DNA of 64,000 nucleotides from Prevotella sp. (GCA_017467535.1 JAFUST010000083.1:1-64000); one strand, 5' to 3'; shown: positions 25,916 to 38,621, counted from the first letter of the stretch. Translations and numbers: made by a program. The notes: a model not told the origin generated them from the sequence alone.

Positions 25916-27130
25916 GTGAAGAAGCAATGTAATTTCTGCGGACGCGGCGAGCGTGAGGTCCGGCTGCTGATAACGGGCATCAATGGCTACATTTGTGAAG
26001 ACTGCGCCAAGCAGGCCTATCAGATTGTGAAGGAGTCGGGGATGGAGAAGGAGGCGGCCAAGGAGGCCTACCAGCCCAGCACCAAGGTGCCCAAGCCGAC
26101 GGAGATCAAGGACTACCTGGACCAGTATGTCATCGGGCAGGACGAGGCCAAGCGTTTCCTCTCGGTGGCGGTGTATAACCATTATAAACGACTGCAACAG
26201 CCGTCGAGCGATAAGGACGGCGTGGAGATAGAGAAATCTAATATAATAATGGTGGGCTCGACGGGCACGGGCAAGACACTGCTGGCCCGCACCATCGCCA
26301 AACTGCTGGATGTGCCCTTCACCATCGTTGATGCGACGGTCTTCACGGAGGCCGGCTATGTGGGTGAGGACGTGGAGAGCATCCTGACCCGCCTGTTGCA
26401 GGTGGCCGACTACAAGGTGGAGGCTGCGCAGCGTGGCATCGTGTTCATTGACGAGATAGACAAGATAGCCCGCAAGCAGGATAATCCCTCGATTACGCGC
26501 GATGTGAGCGGCGAGGGCGTGCAGCAGGGACTTCTGAAATTGCTGGAGGGCACGACCGTCAACGTGCCGCCGCAGGGAGGCCGTAAGCACCCTGACCAGG
26601 AGTACATCCACGTGGACACACGCAACATCCTGTTCATCTGCGGTGGTGCCTTCGACGGCATTGAGCGCAAGATAGCCCAGCGGCTGAACACCCACACGGT
26701 GGGCTATAACTCGGTGCAGAATGTACGGAAAATTGACAAGGACGATCTGATGAAGTATGTCCTGCCGCAAGACCTGAAGTCGTTTGGACTGATACCGGAG
26801 ATCATCGGACGTCTGCCCGTCCTGACCTATCTGAATCCGCTGGATCGTCAGGCTCTGGAGCGCATTCTGGTGGAACCGAAGAACTCGATCGTGCGCCAAT
26901 ATGTCAAATTGTTTGAGATGGATGGCGTACAGTTGACCTTCGCAAAGGATGCCCTCGAGGCCATTGTCGACAAGGCGGTGGAGTATAAACTGGGTGCCCG
27001 TGGCCTGCGCTCTATCGTCGAGGCGGTGATGATGGACGCCATGTTTGAGATACCCTCGAAGAAGGTTGACAAGTTTGAAGTGACAGCCGACTATGTGCAG
27101 CAGCAACTGGACAAGTCGCACCTACAATAA
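25916..27130 (+). CDS. clpX: ATP-dependent Clp protease ATP-binding subunit ClpX
   Basis: AAA+ unfoldase delivering substrates to ClpP. The N-terminal zinc-binding domain has CNFC and CEDC pairs. Walker A is GSTGTGKT, the pore loop is GYVGEDVE, Walker B is [10 protein letters not shown], and sensor II is in [10 protein letters not shown]. The start is a GTG at 25916 ([12 protein letters not shown]). Length 404 is normal. recQ follows after 14 bp on the same strand. Confidence 0.96.
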   Translation: MKKQCNFCGRGEREVRLLITGINGYICEDCAKQAYQIVKESGMEKEAAKEAYQPSTKVPKPTEIKDYLDQYVIGQDEAKRFLSVAVYNHYKRLQQPSSDKDGVEIEKSNIIMVGSTGTGKTLLARTIAKLLDVPFTIVDATVFTEAGYVGEDVESILTRLLQVADYKVEAAQRGIVFIDEIDKIARKQDNPSITRDVSGEGVQQGLLKLLEGTTVNVPPQGGRKHPDQEYIHVDTRNILFICGGAFDGIERKIAQRLNTHTVGYNSVQNVRKIDKDDLMKYVLPQDLKSFGLIPEIIGRLPVLTYLNPLDRQALERILVEPKNSIVRQYVKLFEMDGVQLTFAKDALEAIVDKAVEYKLGARGLRSIVEAVMMDAMFEIPSKKVDKFEVTADYVQQQLDKSHLQ

Positions 27131-27144
27131 TAAGAAGAAAGCCT

Positions 27145-29328
27145 ATGATCGACAAGAATAACCTGACGGAAGCCTTGAAGAGATACTTCGGCTTCGATAC
27201 TTTCAAGGGAGACCAGGAGGCCATCATCCGGAATGTGCTGGCAGGGCGCAACACCTTTGTGCTGATGCCAACAGGCGGTGGCAAGTCACTCTGCTATCAA
27301 CTGCCCTCGTTGCTCATGGACGGGGTGGCCATCGTCATCTCGCCGCTGATAGCGCTGATGAAGAACCAGGTGGACTTCATCAGCCATCTGAGCGAGCACG
27401 AGGGAACGGCCCACTTCCTGAACTCGTCGCTCAACAAGGCTGCCATCGACCAGGTGAAGGCCGACATCAAGGCTGGCGTCACCAAACTTCTCTATGTGGC
27501 GCCCGAATCGCTGACGAAGGAGGACAACGTGGAGTTCCTAAAGACTTGCCACATTTCCTTCTATGCCATCGACGAGGCCCACTGCATCTCGGAGTGGGGA
27601 CACGACTTCCGGCCGGAGTATCGGCGTATCCGTCCGATTATCAACGAGATAGGCAACGCCCCCGTCATCGCCCTGACGGCTACGGCGACGGACAAGGTGC
27701 GCACAGACATCAAGAAGAATCTGGGCATACTGGATGCCGACGAATTCAAGAGTTCGTTCAACCGGCCAAACCTCTACTACGAGGTGCGTCCCAAGACTAA
27801 GGATATCGACAAGGACATCGTTCGCTTCATCAAGCAGCACACTGGTAAGAGCGGCATCATCTATTGTTTGTCGAGAAAGAAGGTGGAAGACCTGGCTGAG
27901 GTGCTGCGTGCCAACGACATCAAGGCGCAGTGCTATCATGCCGGCCTCGACTCGGCTACCCGGTCGCAGACGCAGGACGACTTCCTCATGGAACGCATCG
28001 ACGTGATTGTGGCCACCATTGCCTTTGGCATGGGCATCGACAAGCCCGATGTGCGCTTCGTGATCCACTACGACATACCTAAGTCGCTGGAGGGCTACTA
28101 TCAGGAGACCGGTCGTGCCGGACGCGATGGCGGCGAAGGCCTCTGCATCGCCTTCTATAGTTACAAGGACCTGCAGAAACTGGACAAGTTCATGGAGGGC
28201 AAGCCCGTGGCTGAGCAGGACATAGGCCGTCAACTGCTGCAGGAGACTGCCGCCTATGCCGAGACGTCGGTATGTCGGCGGAAAATGCTGCTGCACTACT
28301 TCGGCGAGGAGTATGACAAGGACAACTGTGGCAACTGCGACAACTGTCTGCATCCGGGCACCAAGATTGAGGCCAAGAACCAACTGGTCATTGCCCTGCA
28401 AGCCATTCTGGCTATCAAGGAGAACTTCCGCTCGGACTACGTCATCGATTTCATCATGGGGCGTGATACCGACGAGATCGTGGCTCATAAGCATCAGGAA
28501 CTGGAGGAGTTCGGCTCAGGCGAAGACGAGAATCCAAAGATTTGGAATCCCATCATCCGTCAGGCCCTCATCGCTGGCTATCTGAAGAAAGAGGTGGAGA
28601 ACTACGGTCTGCTGAAGGTGACCGCTGCTGGAAAGAAGTTCATCAAGAAGCCTCATTCGTTCATGGTGGTCGAAGACCATGAGTTTAACGAAGACGAGGA
28701 GGTCGTGCCTGCGGAGGGCGGCACCAGCGCATTGGATCCCACGCTCTCGGCCATGCTTCACGACCTGCGTAAGAAGTGGTCGCGCAAACTGGAGCGTCCG
28801 CCATACGTCATCTTCCAGGATGTGTCGCTCGAGCAGATGGCCACCGAGTATCCCGTCACCCTGGAGGAGTTGAAGAACATTCAGGGTGTGGGCGACGGCA
28901 AGACACGTCAGCCCTACGCCAAGGAGTTTGTCGACCTGATCAAGCGCTACTGCGACGAGAACGAGATAGAACGCCAGACCGACCTGCGTGTGCGCACCAA
29001 GGCCAAGGACTCGATGCGCAAACTGAAGATATTGCAGAATATAGACCGGCGCATTGCCCTGGATGACATCGCCAATGCCCTGGGTATCGACTTCGAGGAA
29101 CTGCTGGACGAACTGGAGGGCATCGTACTCTACAGTGGCAACAAGATCAACATCGACTACTTCCTCGACGAGATTATGGATCCTGACGACATCAACGATA
29201 TCTGCGACTTCTTTGCCGATCAGGAGCAGGACGACATCGAGGCGGCCTATAGTGAGTTCGGCTCTGACTTCTCGGAGGATGAAATTCGGCTGGTGCGCAT
29301 CAAGTTTATTTCTGATATGGCCAACTGA
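27145..29328 (+). CDS. recQ: ATP-dependent DNA helicase RecQ
   Basis: 3'-5' superfamily 2 helicase for recombination and fork repair. Walker A is in MPTGGGKSLCYQLPS, the DEAH box is AIDEAHCISEWGHDFRPEY, and motif VI is QETGRAGRDG. The zinc-binding RQC subdomain has CRRKMLLHYFGE and CGNCDNC. A divergent HRDC-like helical part is followed by an acidic tail, giving 727 residues, longer than the E. coli enzyme (about 610) but usual for Bacteroidetes. Confidence 0.95.
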   Translation: MIDKNNLTEALKRYFGFDTFKGDQEAIIRNVLAGRNTFVLMPTGGGKSLCYQLPSLLMDGVAIVISPLIALMKNQVDFISHLSEHEGTAHFLNSSLNKAAIDQVKADIKAGVTKLLYVAPESLTKEDNVEFLKTCHISFYAIDEAHCISEWGHDFRPEYRRIRPIINEIGNAPVIALTATATDKVRTDIKKNLGILDADEFKSSFNRPNLYYEVRPKTKDIDKDIVRFIKQHTGKSGIIYCLSRKKVEDLAEVLRANDIKAQCYHAGLDSATRSQTQDDFLMERIDVIVATIAFGMGIDKPDVRFVIHYDIPKSLEGYYQETGRAGRDGGEGLCIAFYSYKDLQKLDKFMEGKPVAEQDIGRQLLQETAAYAETSVCRRKMLLHYFGEEYDKDNCGNCDNCLHPGTKIEAKNQLVIALQAILAIKENFRSDYVIDFIMGRDTDEIVAHKHQELEEFGSGEDENPKIWNPIIRQALIAGYLKKEVENYGLLKVTAAGKKFIKKPHSFMVVEDHEFNEDEEVVPAEGGTSALDPTLSAMLHDLRKKWSRKLERPPYVIFQDVSLEQMATEYPVTLEELKNIQGVGDGKTRQPYAKEFVDLIKRYCDENEIERQTDLRVRTKAKDSMRKLKILQNIDRRIALDDIANALGIDFEELLDELEGIVLYSGNKINIDYFLDEIMDPDDINDICDFFADQEQDDIEAAYSEFGSDFSEDEIRLVRIKFISDMAN

Positions 29329-29332
29329 CAGG

Positions 29333-29427
29333 AAGTGATAAGTGATGAGTGGGAAATCGGGCAAGATAAGTTAAAAAATAACAAGTCTCGTCAACTTTTC
29401 ACTTATCACTTATCACTTGTCACTTAT
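29333..29427 (+). terminator. Large inverted repeat of AGTGATAAG units between recQ and guaB
   Basis: AGTGATAAGTGATGAGTG near 29335 is complementary to CACTTATCACTTATCACTT at 29399-29417, separated by about 47 nt. The right arm is followed by a T run and the guaB promoter. It probably works as a terminator between recQ and guaB and belongs to the AGTGATAAG spacer family. Confidence 0.5.
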
Positions 29428-29433
29428 TTTTTG

Positions 29434-29441
29434 TACCTTTG
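29434..29441 (+). promoter_or_regulatory. Promoter -7 box of guaB
   Basis: TACCTTTG at 29434-29441, 29 bp upstream of the guaB ATG. Confidence 0.6.
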
Positions 29442-29467
29442 CAGGCAATAAAATTAAAGGTACCTAA

Positions 29468-30952
<1,485 letters not shown>

Positions 30953-30956
30953 ACAG

Positions 30957-32402
30957 ATGAAGATTAAGATGCTTTTTGCGGTATTGCTGATGAGTGCTGC
31001 CGCTAGTGCACAGACCACGGATCCGGTCATCATGAAGGTGAACGGTGAACCTGTGCTGAAGTCGGAATTTGAGTATTCCTATAATAAAAACAATTCGGAG
31101 GGTGTCATCGACAAGAAGACCGTCAGGGAGTATGTTGACCTGTTTGTTAACTATAAGTTGAAGGTCGCTGCTGCCCTCGATGCCAAATTCGACACGCTGC
31201 AGTCGTTCAAAGATGAGTTTGCCATGTATCGCGATCAGCAGGTGAAGCCTATGCTTGTGACCGACGAGGATGTGGAGGCTGAGGCTCGTAACATCTATGA
31301 CCAGACTGTGCAGCAGATAGGTCCCGACGGATTGATTCAGACGGCTCATATCCTGATTCGTGCCGACCAGCAGGCTCCTCAGGAGGAATGGGATGCCGCC
31401 AAGGTGCGCATCGACTCCATCTATCAGGCCCTGAAAGGTGGGGCCGACTTTGCCGAGTTGGCCACGAAGGTGTCACAGGATCCAGGTTCTGCTCGTCAGG
31501 GTGGTTTGCTGCCCTTCGTGCAGCGGGGCCAGTTTGTAAAAGAGTTTGAGGATGCTGCCTTTGCTTTGCAGCCTGGCGAGATGTCGGGTATCGTTCAGTC
31601 GCCATTCGGCTATCATATCATCCTGATGAAGGAGCGTAAGATGCTGGAACCCTTTGAGTTCCATCATGACAATATTCTCCGTTTCATCGAGCAGCGTAAC
31701 CTGCGCGACCAGATTGCCGACCAGAAGGTGAAGCAAATGGTGGAACAGTCTAACGGTTCGCTGACCGAAGCCCAGTTGATGGAGCAGAAGGCAGATGAGT
31801 TGTCGGCCAAAGACTCTGACCTGAAGAATCTGATCCGTGAGTACCACGATGGTCTGCTGCTCTATGAAATCAGTAACCGTCTGGTGTGGGATAAGGCCTC
31901 GAAGGATGAGGCTGGCCTGGCCAACTATTTCAAGAAGAACAAAAAGAAGTATGCTTGGGATGAGCCTCGCTATAAGGGTATGGCCTACCATGTGAAGGAG
32001 CAGAGTCAGGTGAAGGCTGTGGCCGACTGCGTGAAGAAACTCTCTTTCGACCAGTGGGCTGAGGCCCTGCGTACCACCTTTAATGGTGACTCAGTCATCC
32101 GCATTCGTGTGGAGAAAGGTATCTTCAAGAAAGGAGATAATGCCTTGATAGACAGCCTCGTATTCAAGAAGGATACCACGGTGACCCATCTGAAGGACTA
32201 TCCCATCGATGCTGTCTATGGCAAACTGCTGAAAAAAGGTCCAGAGGATTATACGGATGTACGTGGACTGGTGGTGGCTGACTATCAGGAGCAACTGGAG
32301 AAGGAATGGGTGGCCGACCTGCGTCGTAAGTATCCAGTGGAGATTGATGAGGAGGTCGTGAAAACTGTAAGCGAGAACGCCTCGAGTCTTAGTGATAAGT
32401 GA
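30957..32402 (+). CDS. Periplasmic peptidylprolyl isomerase, PpiC/SurA-like
   Basis: An exported rotamase and chaperone of 481 residues. The signal peptide ends near SAAASAQ. An N-terminal SurA-like segment (VIMKVNGEPVLKSEFEYSYNK) precedes one parvulin domain (about 122-225) with QTAHILIR, FAELATKVSQDPGSARQGGLLPF in pieces and FGYHIILM. The C-terminal helical and beta parts are specific to Bacteroidetes. It starts 4 bp after guaB and is followed by a second SurA-type gene, so the two probably help fold outer-membrane proteins. Confidence 0.88.
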   Translation: MKIKMLFAVLLMSAAASAQTTDPVIMKVNGEPVLKSEFEYSYNKNNSEGVIDKKTVREYVDLFVNYKLKVAAALDAKFDTLQSFKDEFAMYRDQQVKPMLVTDEDVEAEARNIYDQTVQQIGPDGLIQTAHILIRADQQAPQEEWDAAKVRIDSIYQALKGGADFAELATKVSQDPGSARQGGLLPFVQRGQFVKEFEDAAFALQPGEMSGIVQSPFGYHIILMKERKMLEPFEFHHDNILRFIEQRNLRDQIADQKVKQMVEQSNGSLTEAQLMEQKADELSAKDSDLKNLIREYHDGLLLYEISNRLVWDKASKDEAGLANYFKKNKKKYAWDEPRYKGMAYHVKEQSQVKAVADCVKKLSFDQWAEALRTTFNGDSVIRIRVEKGIFKKGDNALIDSLVFKKDTTVTHLKDYPIDAVYGKLLKKGPEDYTDVRGLVVADYQEQLEKEWVADLRRKYPVEIDEEVVKTVSENASSLSDK

Positions 32403-32421
32403 TAAATGAATGGAGTGGCAA

Positions 32422-33771
32422 ATGAAGAAAGTTGTTTTTCTCTTTTCTCTTTTCTCTTTACTATTTAGCCCTGCAGTTGCCCAGAGCGTGGTTGACGAGG
32501 TGGTATGGGTTGTTGGTGACGAGCCCATCCTAAAGAGTGAGGTGGAAGTCACTCGTATTCAGGCTGCGATGGACGGGATGCGCTGGACGGGCAACCCTGA
32601 CTGTGCTATTCCAGAACAACTGGCTGTGCAAAAACTGTTTCTTCATCAGGCTGCACTTGACAGTATAGAGGTGACAGAGTCAGAGGTGTCCTCGGCCATT
32701 GAACAGCGCATTGACTATATGATACAACAAACTGGCTCTCGTGAGAAACTGGAGGAATACAGGAAGCAGAGCATCAGTCAGATACGTCAGTCGATGCATG
32801 ACGACCTGCGTGACCAGATGATGATTCAGCGCATGAAGGAGAGCCTGGTGAAGGATATTACGGTGACGCCCGCAGAGGTGCGCCGCTATTTCAAGGATAT
32901 GCCGGAGGACAGTATCCCCTATGTGCCCACAGAGGTGGAAGTGCAGATTATTGCGCAGACGCCAAAGGTGTCAATAGAGGAACTGAACCGTGTGAAGGAT
33001 GAACTGCGAGAGTACACTGATCGTGTAAATCGCGGCGAGACCTCATTCCAGACACTGGCACGTATGTACTCCGAAGACCCCGGCTCGCGTCGTCAGGGCG
33101 GTGAGTTGGAGTATACAGGCCGTGGAACCCTTGATCCTGCGTTCGCTGCTGTGGCGTTCAATCTGACCGATCCTAAGAAGATTTCAAAGATCGTTGAGTC
33201 GGAGTTCGGCTTCCATATCATCCAACTGGTAGACAAACGCGGTGACAAGGTGAAGGTGCGTCACATCCTTCGTAAGCCTGTTGTCTCTGATTCTGCCATT
33301 ACGGCCTCGTTGGCTCGCCTGGACTCTATAGCCAATGATATCAGGGCAGGGCTCTTCACCTTCGAAGAGGGTGCCTATGGAATCTCTGATGATAAGGATA
33401 CACGTTTCAACAAAGGCTTGATGGCTAATCGCTCTGAGCGGGGACAGACCTCGCGCTTCCAGTTGCAAGAACTGCCTGCCGAGGTGGCCAAGGTTGTGGA
33501 TACCTTGCAGGTGGGAGAAATATCCAAGTCATTCTCGATGATTAACGAACGTGGTAAGACGGTGTGTGTCATTGCGAAATTGAAGAGCCGCACTGAAGGC
33601 CATAAGGCCACTATCACCGAGGACTTTCAGGTGATGAAAGATGTGGTGCAGGAAAAACGGCGTGAAAAGAAACTGCACGACTGGGTGGTCGACAAGATCA
33701 AGAGCACTTATGTGCGTATTGGTGACGATTATCGTGACTGCCAGTTTGAGTATGAGGGGTGGATACGTTGA
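32422..33771 (+). CDS. surA: Periplasmic chaperone / peptidylprolyl isomerase SurA
   Basis: About 449 residues. The signal peptide is KKVVFLFSLFSLLFSPAVAQ, then the SurA N-domain VDEVVWVVGDEPILKSEVE, then two parvulin-like regions (first with MYSEDPGSRRQGGELEYTG and FGFHIIQL; second more divergent after VKVRHILRKP). I prefer ATG 32422 (MKKVV) over 32410 because it gives a standard signal peptide. The upstream gap is AGTGATAAGTGATAA-type sequence. It should escort barrel proteins and possibly the LPS exporter. Confidence 0.88.
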   Translation: MKKVVFLFSLFSLLFSPAVAQSVVDEVVWVVGDEPILKSEVEVTRIQAAMDGMRWTGNPDCAIPEQLAVQKLFLHQAALDSIEVTESEVSSAIEQRIDYMIQQTGSREKLEEYRKQSISQIRQSMHDDLRDQMMIQRMKESLVKDITVTPAEVRRYFKDMPEDSIPYVPTEVEVQIIAQTPKVSIEELNRVKDELREYTDRVNRGETSFQTLARMYSEDPGSRRQGGELEYTGRGTLDPAFAAVAFNLTDPKKISKIVESEFGFHIIQLVDKRGDKVKVRHILRKPVVSDSAITASLARLDSIANDIRAGLFTFEEGAYGISDDKDTRFNKGLMANRSERGQTSRFQLQELPAEVAKVVDTLQVGEISKSFSMINERGKTVCVIAKLKSRTEGHKATITEDFQVMKDVVQEKRREKKLHDWVVDKIKSTYVRIGDDYRDCQFEYEGWIR

Positions 33772-33781
33772 GAATTAGGAA

Positions 33782-35470
33782 TTGAGAATAGAAAATTTTA
33801 TAATAAGCCTGGGACGCAGAAGCACCATAATGGTGCTTCTGTGTGTGCTTTGTCTTGCCGTGTCTGCGATGCTGCCAGCGCCTCCGGCCAAATCGAAGAA
33901 GAAAGCGGGCGACAGTAAGCGCGTCTATCTGATTCATGCTGATGAACTGACTTATGACCGTTGGCGTAACAATGGTGCACAGGTGTTGCGTGGCAACGTG
34001 CAGTTTGAACACGATGGTGCCCACCTTTATTGTGACAGTGCCAACTATTTTGAGCCCAGCAATTCCTTTGAGGCATGGGGTAACGTGAAGATGGTGCAGG
34101 GTGACACGCTCTCGCTGACCAGCGACTATGGCTATTATGACGGTAATGACAAAACACTGGAGGCAAAGACCTTCACATCAGGGAAGCAGGTGGTGCTGAA
34201 GAACCGCACGACGACACTCTATACCGATACGCTCTATTTTGACCGTCTGGACAATATGGGCTATTATGATGAAGGCGGAAAACTGGTGGACAAGGCCACG
34301 ACGCTGACCTCTATTCACGGCGAATATCATACGGATACGAAGGATGCCTTTTTCATGGACGATGTGGTGATGGTAGACAAGAAGTTCAACCTTACGACCG
34401 ATACATTGATTTATAATACGCAGACCAAACTGGCCCATATTGTAGGACCTTCTGACATCGTGTCCGGGAAAAGCCACATCTATTCAGAGAGAGGCTACTA
34501 CAACACGACCAACGAACAGGCTGAATTGCTGGACAGGTCGAGGCTGAACAACGACGGACGGACGTTGATTAGCGACAGCATCTGGTATGATGGGGTAGGT
34601 GGTGTCAGCGAGGCGTTCCGGAATGTTGTCTATCAGGACTCTGTTAATCGTAATGCACTCTACTGCAACTATGGCTATTACAATGATGCCATTGGCTATG
34701 CGATGTGTACGGACAGTGCGATGGCTGTGGATTTCTCACAACGTGACTCGTTGTATATACATGCTGACACATTCAAGGTCTTTTCGCATAATCTGGATAC
34801 TGACTCGGTCTATCGGGTCCTCCACGCATATAATAAGGTTCGCGCGTACCGTATTGATATACAGGCAGTGTGCGACTCTTTGGTATACAATACACAGGAT
34901 TCCTGCATGACGCTCTATCGTGACCCCATTGTGTGGAATCTGGAACAGCAGTTGCTTGGCGAAGAGATTAAAATATATATGAAGGACTCGGTCATTGATC
35001 ATGCACATGTGATCAACCAGGCTTTTTCTATAGAGAAACTGCGCGAGGACAAAGCCTTCAATCAAGTATCATCACAGGAGATGTTTGCTTTCTTCCAGGA
35101 GGGAGAGATGCATGAGGCCAGGGCTGTGGGCAATGTTCAGGTGGTGTTCTATCCGGAAGATGACTCTGACAGTTCGTATGTGGGACTCATCAGTATGACC
35201 ACAGAGCAATTGAAGTTGTTCTTTGACAAGCGCAAACTGGACTACATCTGGGCCCCTGCTCCGGATGGCGTCATGTATCCTATGTCACAGATTCCACCAG
35301 AGAAACGCTACTTGACAGGTTTCTACTGGTTTGATTATGTAAGGCCAATTTCGAAACAGGATATCTTTAACTGGCGTCCCAAGGCTGCTGGCTCAGAACT
35401 GAAGGCTCAGCGGAAAAGGGATGCTGGGGCAGCACGCAAGGGGATGGATAAAGTAGGAATAGCGTTATGA
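33782..35470 (+). CDS. OstA-like (LptA/LptD N-terminal domain) envelope protein
   Basis: A 562-residue exported protein with OstA beta-jellyroll repeats: [48 protein letters not shown] and later similar turns. The family relates to LptA and the periplasmic part of LptD, which bridge lipopolysaccharide to the outer membrane, so a role in LPS transport is likely. The start is uncertain: TTG 33782 keeps basic residues ahead of the hydrophobic core, while ATG 33830 ([15 protein letters not shown]) has no positive n-region and lies within a perfect 11-bp hairpin. Its stop overlaps the mutL start by 4 bp. Confidence 0.8.
   Translation: MRIENFIISLGRRSTIMVLLCVLCLAVSAMLPAPPAKSKKKAGDSKRVYLIHADELTYDRWRNNGAQVLRGNVQFEHDGAHLYCDSANYFEPSNSFEAWGNVKMVQGDTLSLTSDYGYYDGNDKTLEAKTFTSGKQVVLKNRTTTLYTDTLYFDRLDNMGYYDEGGKLVDKATTLTSIHGEYHTDTKDAFFMDDVVMVDKKFNLTTDTLIYNTQTKLAHIVGPSDIVSGKSHIYSERGYYNTTNEQAELLDRSRLNNDGRTLISDSIWYDGVGGVSEAFRNVVYQDSVNRNALYCNYGYYNDAIGYAMCTDSAMAVDFSQRDSLYIHADTFKVFSHNLDTDSVYRVLHAYNKVRAYRIDIQAVCDSLVYNTQDSCMTLYRDPIVWNLEQQLLGEEIKIYMKDSVIDHAHVINQAFSIEKLREDKAFNQVSSQEMFAFFQEGEMHEARAVGNVQVVFYPEDDSDSSYVGLISMTTEQLKLFFDKRKLDYIWAPAPDGVMYPMSQIPPEKRYLTGFYWFDYVRPISKQDIFNWRPKAAGSELKAQRKRDAGAARKGMDKVGIAL
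33819..33841. repeat. Perfect 11-bp hairpin at the start region of the OstA-like gene
   Basis: AGAAGCACCAT, one A, then its exact reverse complement. The candidate start codon ATG 33830 is within the structure, so folding could hide it or could attenuate surA read-through. Confidence 0.6.
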
Positions 35471-37314
35471 GTGATGTGATTCAACTGCTGCCGGATTCGG
35501 TAGCCAATCAGATAGCAGCGGGAGAGGTTATCCAGCGGCCGGCTTCGGTCATCAAGGAACTTGTGGAAAACTCTGTCGACGCTGGTGCCAAGACCATCAA
35601 GGTAGTGGTGGTTGATGCCGGTCGCACATCGTTACAGGTTATTGACGATGGTTGTGGTATGTCGGAGACGGATGCGCGACTGGCTTTCGAGCGTCATGCC
35701 ACCTCGAAGATCCGTCAGGCCTCAGACCTGTTTTCTCTCCAGACGATGGGCTTCCGTGGTGAGGCTCTTCCTTCGATTGCGGCTGTTGCCCAGGTGGAAC
35801 TGACCACCAGAATGGCGACAGACGATGTCGGTTCGCGGCTAACCATTCATGGCTCCAAGGTTGTCAGCCAGGAACCTGTGGCCTGCCCTGTCGGCTGTAA
35901 CTTCAAGGTGGACAATCTCTTCTTCAACGTGCCTGCTCGCAGAAAATTCTTGAAGTCGAATGCTACGGAACTGAACAATATCCTGACAGCATTCGAGCGG
36001 ATAGTGTTGGTGTATCCAGACATCTCCTTCATGCTCTACAGCAATGGCCAGGAACTGATGAACCTCAAGGCAGGCTCGCTTCGTCAGCGTATCGTCGATG
36101 TCTTTGGCAAGAAACTCAGTCAGGAACTTCTGCCACTGGAGGTGGATACGGCCATCTGTAAGGTTACAGGCTTTGTGGGGAAACCGGAGTCTGCACGCAA
36201 AAAGGGTGGCGTGGACTATTTCTTTGTCAATGGGCGCTTTATGAAGCATGCTTATTTCCATAAGGCTGTGATGAGCGCGTATGACCGTTTGGTGCCTATA
36301 GGTATGCAGGTGCCCTATTTCATCTATTTCCAAGTAGAGCCGGCCGACATAGATGTCAATATCCATCCGACCAAGACGGAAATCAAGTTTGAGAACGAAC
36401 AAGGCATTTGGCAGATTCTTTCAGCAGCCGTCAAAGACGCCATAGGTAAATTCTGCGATGTACCGACCATCGACTTTGATACGGAAGGGAGACCGAACAT
36501 CCCCATCTTTGACCCCCAGCGCGATGCTGTATCTATGCCGCATGTCCAGTATAATCCAGGCTATAATCCGTTTAATACGCCAAGTGGCACGAATACGGGC
36601 CGTGGAAATGAGGATACATTGCGACATCAGCCGCGAGTGCCTGTTGACTGGCAACAACTCTATGAACAGCAAACACCGTCACAGGAGTTTCAGGAGCAGA
36701 CGCTTTTTCAGGATGATACTGCTACTGAATCAGAACAACTGCTTCAGGAGAAGTCTCCTGTACATTATCAGTATAAGGGCCGCTATATCATGACTGCCGT
36801 GAAGTCGGGTCTGATGATAATTGACCAGCATCGGGCAGACATCCGTATTCGCTATGAACGAAATCTGACTCTGATAGGGCAGAAGCAGGCTGGTACGCAG
36901 CGTGTGCTCTTCCCCGAGGTTATCCAGTTGTCGGCTTCCGACAATGTGATGATGCAGCAGTTCTTTCCTGATATGACTGCTATGGGCTTTGATTTGAGTG
37001 ACCTGGGTGGTGGCAACTATGCCATCAATGGCGTACCTGCCGGTAGTGAGGGACTTGATCCGGTTGCTCTGGTTCGCCATATCCTGACCGACTCTGCCGA
37101 GCAGGGACGGGGCGTCAACAGTGAATTGCAGTCCAAGTTGGCTTTAAGTCTGGCCCGCCATACTGCTATCGATTATGGGCAGGTTCTCTCAAATGAAGAG
37201 ATGGAGCATATCGTCAACGAACTCTTTGCCTGCAAGAATGTCAATTATACCCCTGATGGCAAGGCTATTCTTTGTATACTTCCGCAACATGATATTGAAC
37301 AGTTGCTTGGTTGA
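35467..37314 (+). CDS. mutL: DNA mismatch repair protein MutL
   Basis: GHKL ATPase that couples mismatch recognition to excision. ATPase motifs are visible: [38 protein letters not shown] and [13 protein letters not shown]. The dimerisation domain is C-terminal after a Gln-rich linker (about 375-440). I do not see the DQHA(x)2E(x)4E endonuclease motif; the related stretch reads [14 protein letters not shown], so endonuclease activity is doubtful here. Length 615 is normal. The start overlaps the preceding stop by 4 bp (ATGA). Confidence 0.95.
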   Translation: MSDVIQLLPDSVANQIAAGEVIQRPASVIKELVENSVDAGAKTIKVVVVDAGRTSLQVIDDGCGMSETDARLAFERHATSKIRQASDLFSLQTMGFRGEALPSIAAVAQVELTTRMATDDVGSRLTIHGSKVVSQEPVACPVGCNFKVDNLFFNVPARRKFLKSNATELNNILTAFERIVLVYPDISFMLYSNGQELMNLKAGSLRQRIVDVFGKKLSQELLPLEVDTAICKVTGFVGKPESARKKGGVDYFFVNGRFMKHAYFHKAVMSAYDRLVPIGMQVPYFIYFQVEPADIDVNIHPTKTEIKFENEQGIWQILSAAVKDAIGKFCDVPTIDFDTEGRPNIPIFDPQRDAVSMPHVQYNPGYNPFNTPSGTNTGRGNEDTLRHQPRVPVDWQQLYEQQTPSQEFQEQTLFQDDTATESEQLLQEKSPVHYQYKGRYIMTAVKSGLMIIDQHRADIRIRYERNLTLIGQKQAGTQRVLFPEVIQLSASDNVMMQQFFPDMTAMGFDLSDLGGGNYAINGVPAGSEGLDPVALVRHILTDSAEQGRGVNSELQSKLALSLARHTAIDYGQVLSNEEMEHIVNELFACKNVNYTPDGKAILCILPQHDIEQLLG

Positions 37315-37402
37315 AAATGTTCGTTATTTGTTAAAAAAGGGCCTAAAATACACTTTTTTAAGGGTTTTTAAGACTTTTGACACATTTTCTTACCCATTTT
37401 TG

Positions 37403-37433
37403 TTGCAGGAATAAATATTTTTGCCTACTTTTG
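37403..37433 (+). promoter_or_regulatory. Promoter of the OmpA-like gene
   Basis: TTG at 37403-37405 (within GTTG), a 20-bp spacer, TACTTTTG at 37426-37433, 45 bp before the start codon. Confidence 0.65.
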
Positions 37434-37478
37434 CACAAAATTTCGAAATAAAGTTATTGTTTTATTAATAAGAATTGT

Positions 37479-38621
37479 ATGAAAAAGTTTTTGATGGTGC
37501 TGGCACTGGCCAGCGTTTCTGTGGCCGGAATGGCACAGAATGAGACACCTGAACTGAAGTACAGCGTTGCTACAAACTCTTTCTGGAGCAACTGGTTTAT
37601 TCAGGCAGATGTTGTAGGCACTTCTTTCTTTAACAATGGTGAGAAGTGGGGTAGCCCCTTTAAGGATTATCGCACGAACCTCGGCGCATCTGTTGCCATT
37701 GGTAAGTGGTTCACTCCTGGTCTCGGTCTCCGTTCTAAGGTGACTGGTATCTGGGGCCGTTCGGTAATCTCTGAGGACAAGGAGACCAATGCCAACAAGT
37801 ACTGGAAGTTCAATGAGGACGTTCTGTTCAACCTGAGCAACCTGTTCTGTGGCTACAGCGATACCCGTGTTTGGAACTTCATTCCCTACATCGGTGGTAG
37901 CGTGAGCCGCAACATGAGTTACAATGACTATGCTATGGGTCTGAACTTCGGTATCCTGAATACCTGGCGCCTGAGCAAGCACGTGCTGATCAACCTTGAT
38001 GTTAATCTGGGTGGTCATGAGCCCGACTTCGATGGCACCGCTTATGGTGTTGGTGGCAGCCGCTGGAAGTTGGAGAACAAGGACCGCACCCTCAATGCTG
38101 AGGTCGGTCTGACCTTCAACCTGGGTAAGGCTACCTTCAACAAGGTTCCCGATGTGGATGCTCTCAACGCTATGTATCAGAGCCAGATTGATGCTCTCAA
38201 TGCTCAACTCGCTGATGCCAATGCAGAGAACGCTCGTCTGAACAATGTTATCAAGAACCACAAGTGCCCCGAGGCTGGTAAGACCATTACCGTTAAGGAG
38301 GTTGCTGCTGCTCCTGTTTCAGTGTTCTTCAACCTGGGTAGCGCTAAGGTCGCTTCTAAGAAGGACATCGTGAACGTGCAGGCTCTGGCTGACGTTGCTA
38401 AGGCAAACGACAAGACCATCGTTGTGACTGGTTATGCTGACAGCAAGACTGGTAGCGCTGCTCTGAACCAGACTCTGTCTGAGAAGCGTGCTAACGCTGT
38501 GAAGGCTGAACTGGTTAAGTTGGGCGTTGCTGAGGACAAGATTGAAGTGAAGGCTGCTGGTGGTGTGAACGACATCAATCCGTTCGCTTACAACCGTCGC
38601 GCTGTTGTGGAGATCAAGTAA
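37479..38621 (+). CDS. OmpA-family outer-membrane protein
   Basis: A 380-residue major outer-membrane protein. Signal peptide MKKFLMVLALASVSVAGMAQ, an eight-stranded beta-barrel domain (about 25-225), a short coiled segment (DALNAQLADANAENARLNNVI), then a C-terminal OmpA peptidoglycan-binding domain (about 270-380) ending NPFAYNRRAVVEIK. Codon use is strongly biased to a few codons (GCT, CGT, AAG), as expected for an abundant protein. It has its own promoter and a strong terminator. Confidence 0.93.
   Translation: MKKFLMVLALASVSVAGMAQNETPELKYSVATNSFWSNWFIQADVVGTSFFNNGEKWGSPFKDYRTNLGASVAIGKWFTPGLGLRSKVTGIWGRSVISEDKETNANKYWKFNEDVLFNLSNLFCGYSDTRVWNFIPYIGGSVSRNMSYNDYAMGLNFGILNTWRLSKHVLINLDVNLGGHEPDFDGTAYGVGGSRWKLENKDRTLNAEVGLTFNLGKATFNKVPDVDALNAMYQSQIDALNAQLADANAENARLNNVIKNHKCPEAGKTITVKEVAAAPVSVFFNLGSAKVASKKDIVNVQALADVAKANDKTIVVTGYADSKTGSAALNQTLSEKRANAVKAELVKLGVAEDKIEVKAAGGVNDINPFAYNRRAVVEIK

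Noticed and set aside
25766..27121. A 451-codon open frame antisense to clpX
   Set aside because: It is a shadow of the GC-rich third codon positions of clpX; no recognisable domain.
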